DNA of 64,000 nucleotides. It comes from Halobacteriovorax sp. (GTDB lineage Bacteria; Bdellovibrionota; Bacteriovoracia; Bacteriovoracales; Bacteriovoracaceae). The translations under genes were made by a program, and so were the position numbers. The notes below the pieces were generated by a model, which worked only from the letters and a program-made list of their open reading frames with translations, had not been told where the DNA came from and ran no database searches. The DNA lies in contig PBIO01000020.1 of NCBI GenBank assembly GCA_002720865.1, positions 1-64,000 on the forward strand, given 5' to 3'. This document shows, piece after piece, positions 60,408 through 64,000 of this stretch (its first letter is position 1; each line of letters begins with the position of its first letter).

Positions 60408-60453
60408 TTAAAGACTTGGTTACCTAGATAAAAGAAAAATTAAAAAAATTGAT

Positions 60454-61686
60454 TTACTTAGATTTTTCATCAAGTGCTTTAAGAAATTGTTCATATCTGC
60501 TGCTAAACTGATTCTTTATAAATTCTTCATTTATAAAATCGTCTGAATGCTTAATTGCACCTGGAGTCATCCTTCCTACAATCATGGTAGGAGCATAATA
60601 TGGTAGCGGTACTTTTTTTCGTCTTAATAAATCGATTAAATCTTTTGTTTCTTTTGAAAGTTTATATCCTTTCTTACTTAGGTATAATAAAGCTACAGCA
60701 GAAAAAACAGCGCCTTCTCTATTTACCCCCCTTAATGAATTTTCAAGAGCTATATAGTTTTTATTCTTTGTAAGTCTAAACAAAACTTTGACCCAAAAAG
60801 GTTCACGAGGATGATGATGCCCTCCTCTAATACTTGAATAAAAATTATAAAAAGGGCTCATAAGTAAGTAATCAAGGTCAAAGGGTCTTACTTTTCTTAT
60901 CTGAATTGTTTTAATTTTTGTATTTATCGATTTGATATATTTTAAATACTCATCATCATTTTTAAATATTTTGCGATAACTAAAGTTAAATTTTTGTAAA
61001 TTAAACTCATTCATAAGTTCAACAATAAAAGGATTATCAAAATGCAATATCATTTTTTTATATCTAGCACTCAATTCATTTTCAATTTGAACTCGAAAAT
61101 CCAACATCTCCCTTGCAACAAGGTCTTCAAATTTAACTTCCGATATAATTATCTGCCCTTTATATTTAAGAACTTTTATCGATGCCTTTAAAAAATTAGA
61201 ATTTATTTGATAATACTCACTTCCAGGAGGGCGGAAGAAAGCGGGATTTTCGTAAAAGCCGTCTCTATAATCCTTATAATTACTTTGAAACCTATCGTTA
61301 ACAATTTTCTTAATTTGAGAAGGGATATCTTTTTTTAAATTTAAATCTAATATTTTTGTTACAAATGATTTTATTTTTTCTTTTTCATTTTTCGTAAATC
61401 TACGATGAGCTACCTGATCTATTTCTTTACACTTTTTGGTGGATAACATTTCTTCATAAATCGCTCTATATTTTTTTGTTGTATTATCTTTTAATATTAA
61501 AAGAGCTTTGTTGTATTCTTTTTTTGCATTTACTTTCGAGCCCTGAAAGCAATGGTTCCTAGCGAGATGAAGATGTTTATAATATTTTGATAATTCCAAC
61601 TCATCCAGATTTTCCTGGGTAAACACTGAAGTAGAAATGAGTAATAAGATTACTGGAGATATAATCTTTATTGAAATTTGTTTCAT
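60454..61686 (-). CDS. AT-rich exported protein of unknown function
   Basis: Signal peptide KQISIKIISPVILLLISTSVF. The mature 390 residues are basic and helix-rich, with an N-terminal TPR-like start (CFQGSKVNAKKEYNKALLIL), a middle with strands and many Lys/Asn/Ile, and a C-terminal helical region (GAVFSAVALLYLSKKGYKLS). The coding sequence is visibly richer in A and T than its neighbours, which may indicate horizontal acquisition. No family recognised. It stands alone between a plus-strand HAD gene and a divergent membrane gene. Confidence 0.7.
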   Translation of the reverse strand: MKQISIKIISPVILLLISTSVFTQENLDELELSKYYKHLHLARNHCFQGSKVNAKKEYNKALLILKDNTTKKYRAIYEEMLSTKKCKEIDQVAHRRFTKNEKEKIKSFVTKILDLNLKKDIPSQIKKIVNDRFQSNYKDYRDGFYENPAFFRPPGSEYYQINSNFLKASIKVLKYKGQIIISEVKFEDLVAREMLDFRVQIENELSARYKKMILHFDNPFIVELMNEFNLQKFNFSYRKIFKNDDEYLKYIKSINTKIKTIQIRKVRPFDLDYLLMSPFYNFYSSIRGGHHHPREPFWVKVLFRLTKNKNYIALENSLRGVNREGAVFSAVALLYLSKKGYKLSKETKDLIDLLRRKKVPLPYYAPTMIVGRMTPGAIKHSDDFINEEFIKNQFSSRYEQFLKALDEKSK

Positions 61687-61826
61687 TGGTTAATGATATC
61701 ATATGATAGAGTCTCAATTTTCATTAACTATTTAGCCAAAATTAGAAGCCTTAAAATATAACCTACTCAAGCCAACACGCCGCAAAAAGACTAGTGTTTT
61801 CCCCTCTAAGTCGTTATCATTTTAAC

Positions 61827-62735
61827 ATGATAGATCATTTAATAGATTGGTCCCTGCTACTGGGGCGCTGGATTCATATTACTACTGCCGTTTGCTGGAT
61901 TGGGACTTCCATTTTCTTTATGTGGATGGACCGCTCATTCGTTAAAAATCAAGACAATAATCGAGAAGGTCATGTTGGTGATCTTTGGATGGTTCATGGT
62001 GGTGGATTTTATAAAGTGGAAAAGATGCTAATGGGACCAACTGAAGTTCCAAAGGTTCTTCACTGGTTTAAGTGGGAGGCCTACTGGACCTGGTTGTCGG
62101 GGATGTTTTTGCTCATCATGATGTTTTATATTGATGGCGGGGAACAGCTGGTTGACCCTGATCTTTGGGAAATCACCGGGACTCAGGCCATTTTTTGGGG
62201 CCTTGGGAGCATTCTCGTTTCTTGGGTTTTTTATGATCTTCTGTGGGAGTCTCCCCTAGCAGAAAAGTCAGGCGTGGCCCATACCCTTACAATTCTCTAC
62301 GCGGCTGGAATGATTTATCTTTTATGTCATACCATGTTTCATCGAATTGCCTTTATTCACGTGGCAGCAATTCTTGGGACCTGGATGGTTGGAAATGTTC
62401 TTTTAAGAATTATTCCCCGAATGAAACAAATGGTTGAGATGAGTAAGAAAGGCGAGGCCATTGACCCCAAATGGGCCATCAATGCTAAGAATCGCTCAAC
62501 TCATAATACTTATTTTACTCTCCCAATTATTTTTATCATGTTCACGAATCACTTTCCGAATATTTATGCCCACGAGCATAATTGGCTATTATTGATTCTT
62601 ATGACCATGGCGGGAGCCAGTGTTAGGCATTATTTTGTGATAAGAGAAAAGGACGATATGAAAGCAAAGATTTTTGCGGCAATAGGAATCCTTTTGATTA
62701 TTGGAACTATCGCCGCTTCTTATGAATTAGCCTAG
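61827..62735 (+). CDS. PuuD-like (urate hydroxylase) membrane protein lacking cytochrome domain
   Basis: I start at the ATG at 61827, where MIDHLIDWSLLLGRWIHITT matches the family start; a GTG at 61794 is in frame. Seven to eight transmembrane helices with conserved His: WIHITTAVCWIGTSIFFMW, MVHGGGFYKVEKM, HWFKWEAYWTWLSGMFLL, CHTMFHRIAFIHVAAILGTWM and MFTNHFPNIY. This is the membrane domain (DUF989) of PuuD-type urate oxidases. Full-length PuuD has about 400 residues with a C-terminal cytochrome c; here there are 302 and no CxxCH. Role in purine use is therefore uncertain. Confidence 0.82.
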   Translation: MIDHLIDWSLLLGRWIHITTAVCWIGTSIFFMWMDRSFVKNQDNNREGHVGDLWMVHGGGFYKVEKMLMGPTEVPKVLHWFKWEAYWTWLSGMFLLIMMFYIDGGEQLVDPDLWEITGTQAIFWGLGSILVSWVFYDLLWESPLAEKSGVAHTLTILYAAGMIYLLCHTMFHRIAFIHVAAILGTWMVGNVLLRIIPRMKQMVEMSKKGEAIDPKWAINAKNRSTHNTYFTLPIIFIMFTNHFPNIYAHEHNWLLLILMTMAGASVRHYFVIREKDDMKAKIFAAIGILLIIGTIAASYELA

Positions 62736-64000
62736 ATTATCATCGGCAATATGCCATTCAAGATCTTCTATTACGCTAAGTTCGACAATTCCTTCAGCTT
62801 TACCAAGTAAGGTGGCACATTCTTTACTTAGGTTAAGAAGATGTAGTTTTTTTCCATTCTGAGAATAACGTTCAGTGATATTTTGTAAGGCCTCAATGCC
62901 AGAATGATCCCAAACTCTTGATTTAGCAAAGTCAATTACCACATGCTCTTCATCTTCTTTAAAATCAAAAATATCTTTAAAAGAAGTTATAGAACCAAAA
63001 AAGAGCGGTCCGTCCAATTCATAGACAGTCTTCCCATCAACAGTTCTCTTTCTTGAGTGCATAGACTTTCCATGCTCCCAAGCAAAAACAAGGGCCGACA
63101 TAATAATACCAATCATCACAGCTATAGCGAGATCAGCAAAAACCGTGATTATAGAAACACTAGTAATAACGATTATATCTGAGAGAGGAATTTTTCCGTG
63201 TAGTCTTAAACTAGACCATTCAAAGGTACCAATCACAACCATAAACATAACACCAACTAAAGCAGCTAGCGGAATCATTTCAATTAAGCTTGATCCAACA
63301 ACCACAAAGGCCAAAAGAAAAATTGCCGCTGAGATACCAGAGCTTCTTCCTCTTCCTCCACCTCTAATATTGATCATACTTTGACCGATCATGGCACAAC
63401 CACCCATACCGCCAAAAAATCCATTGATCACATTAGCAAGTCCTTGCCCGACACATTCTTTATTACCATTTCCTCTTGTCTCAGTAAGCTCATCGATTAA
63501 CGTAAGAGTCATCAGCGATTCAATAAGACCCACGGCCGCTGCCAGAACGGCGTAAGGGAGGATCAACTTAAAGGCTTCAAAAGAAAAAGGAATCTGGGGA
63601 ATAGCAAAACTTGGAAGACCCGCCTGAATCGTTGTTAAGCTTGGGTCCATATCTTGAACAAAATCAAGAACCGTTCTTACGGAACCTGGATGAATCTTAT
63701 TTAAAAAGTATCCAATTACAGAAACCACGACAATTCCTGCAAGAGTCGCAGGAATGGCCTTTGTTAGCTTTGGTAGAAAAACACTAATAATCATTGTAAG
63801 TGCAATAAGAGCGCACATGATCATAAGCGGAGTTGCTGCTAGTAGCTCTCCGTTCACAGTAAACTGACTAAGCTGGGCCTGAAAAATAATAATGGCCAAT
63901 CCATTTACAAAACCTAGCATCACCGGATGCGGGACAAGTCTAATAAATTTACCTAGCCTAAGAACACCAAAGAGAATTTGTATAAGACCCATTAAGATGA
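62727..64000 (-). CDS. SulP-family anion transporter with STAS domain, 5' end cut by window edge
   Basis: Inner-membrane transporter for sulfate, bicarbonate or a dicarboxylate. Transmembrane region with GFVNGLAIIIFQAQL, AVGLIESLMTLTLIDELT, GNKECVGQGLANVINGFFGGMGGCAMIGQSMINIRGG (core GLANVINGFFGGMGGCAMIG) and the C-terminal STAS domain ELDGPLFFGSITSF, HVVIDFAKSRVWDHSG. The frame stays open through 64000, and about 80-100 residues of a typical SulP N-terminus are missing, so the gene continues beyond the window. It overlaps the 3' end of the PuuD-like gene by 9 bases. Confidence 0.92.
   Translation of the reverse strand, partial: ILMGLIQILFGVLRLGKFIRLVPHPVMLGFVNGLAIIIFQAQLSQFTVNGELLAATPLMIMCALIALTMIISVFLPKLTKAIPATLAGIVVVSVIGYFLNKIHPGSVRTVLDFVQDMDPSLTTIQAGLPSFAIPQIPFSFEAFKLILPYAVLAAAVGLIESLMTLTLIDELTETRGNGNKECVGQGLANVINGFFGGMGGCAMIGQSMINIRGGGRGRSSGISAAIFLLAFVVVGSSLIEMIPLAALVGVMFMVVIGTFEWSSLRLHGKIPLSDIIVITSVSIITVFADLAIAVMIGIIMSALVFAWEHGKSMHSRKRTVDGKTVYELDGPLFFGSITSFKDIFDFKEDEEHVVIDFAKSRVWDHSGIEALQNITERYSQNGKKLHLLNLSKECATLLGKAEGIVELSVIEDLEWHIADDNLG

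Overview
The window is about 64 kb of an AT-leaning, gene-dense Gram-negative genome. It looks like a Bdellovibrio-and-like predatory bacterium, most likely of the Bacteriovorax/Halobacteriovorax branch. The evidence is the density of secreted proteins, lipoproteins and outer-membrane barrels, the TIGR02147-type regulator, FecR-domain proteins without a sigma factor or TonB receptor beside them, secreted hydrolases (lipase, subtilase, M35-like protease, PHB-depolymerase-type esterase, C26 amidotransferase-like enzyme) and DUF3015, DUF4360 and DUF4105 proteins. This assignment comes from gene content only. I saw no rRNA, tRNA, CRISPR array or insertion sequence.

Layout. 0-5 kb: a secreted class 3 lipase, then a three-gene ABC importer of the ferric-iron type (binding lipoprotein, fused permease, short ATPase). 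5-9 kb: C15-type peptidase homologue, FecR protein, subtilisin-like protease, lipoprotein. 9-16 kb: a housekeeping block, YfgM-like and BamB-like genes, two outer-membrane barrels, then der, era and rnc, followed by a Xer-like recombinase with a degraded active site. 17-24.8 kb: amidohydrolase lipoprotein, methyltransferase, two more FecR proteins, DUF3617, an outer-membrane barrel and a large EF-hand lipoprotein. 24.8-28.5 kb: dihydroorotase and two histidine-degradation enzymes (hutG, hutF). 29-32 kb: FdhF/YdeP-type molybdoenzyme with fdhD. 32-39 kb: hemolysin III, esterase, a Gly-Pro-rich secreted protein, two small coupled ORFs behind a repeat-loaded promoter, DUF4105 and DUF3015. 39-42.5 kb: DUF4266-DUF3570-ApbE-TlpA cluster. 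42.5-52.7 kb: RRM protein, M35-like protease, FecR, Sel1-like protein, two small coupled proteins sharing a C-terminal tail, an NlpC/P60-like lipoprotein, a class V aminotransferase, an aquaporin and a C26 hydrolase. 52.8-59.7 kb: regulators interleaved with small secreted proteins, including a divergent DUF4360 pair. 59.8-64 kb: HAD phosphatase, an unknown AT-rich gene, a PuuD-like membrane protein and a SulP transporter cut by the window edge.

The points most worth a second look are: a group of direct repeats built into a promoter at 36.7 kb; palindromic tandem repeats between the two DUF4360 genes; a fold-rich 288-base intergenic region at 47.3 kb; two signal peptides that only make sense if translation starts at ATC or ATT; a 90-residue insert in Der; a Xer homologue lacking most catalytic residues; a possible flavinylation motif in the DUF3570 protein encoded next to ApbE; and the shared EEFLR tail on two coupled small proteins. 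No single locus is proven to be a new system. The regulator-plus-secreted-protein block at 52.8-59.7 kb and the DUF4266/DUF3570/ApbE/TlpA cluster are the best candidates.
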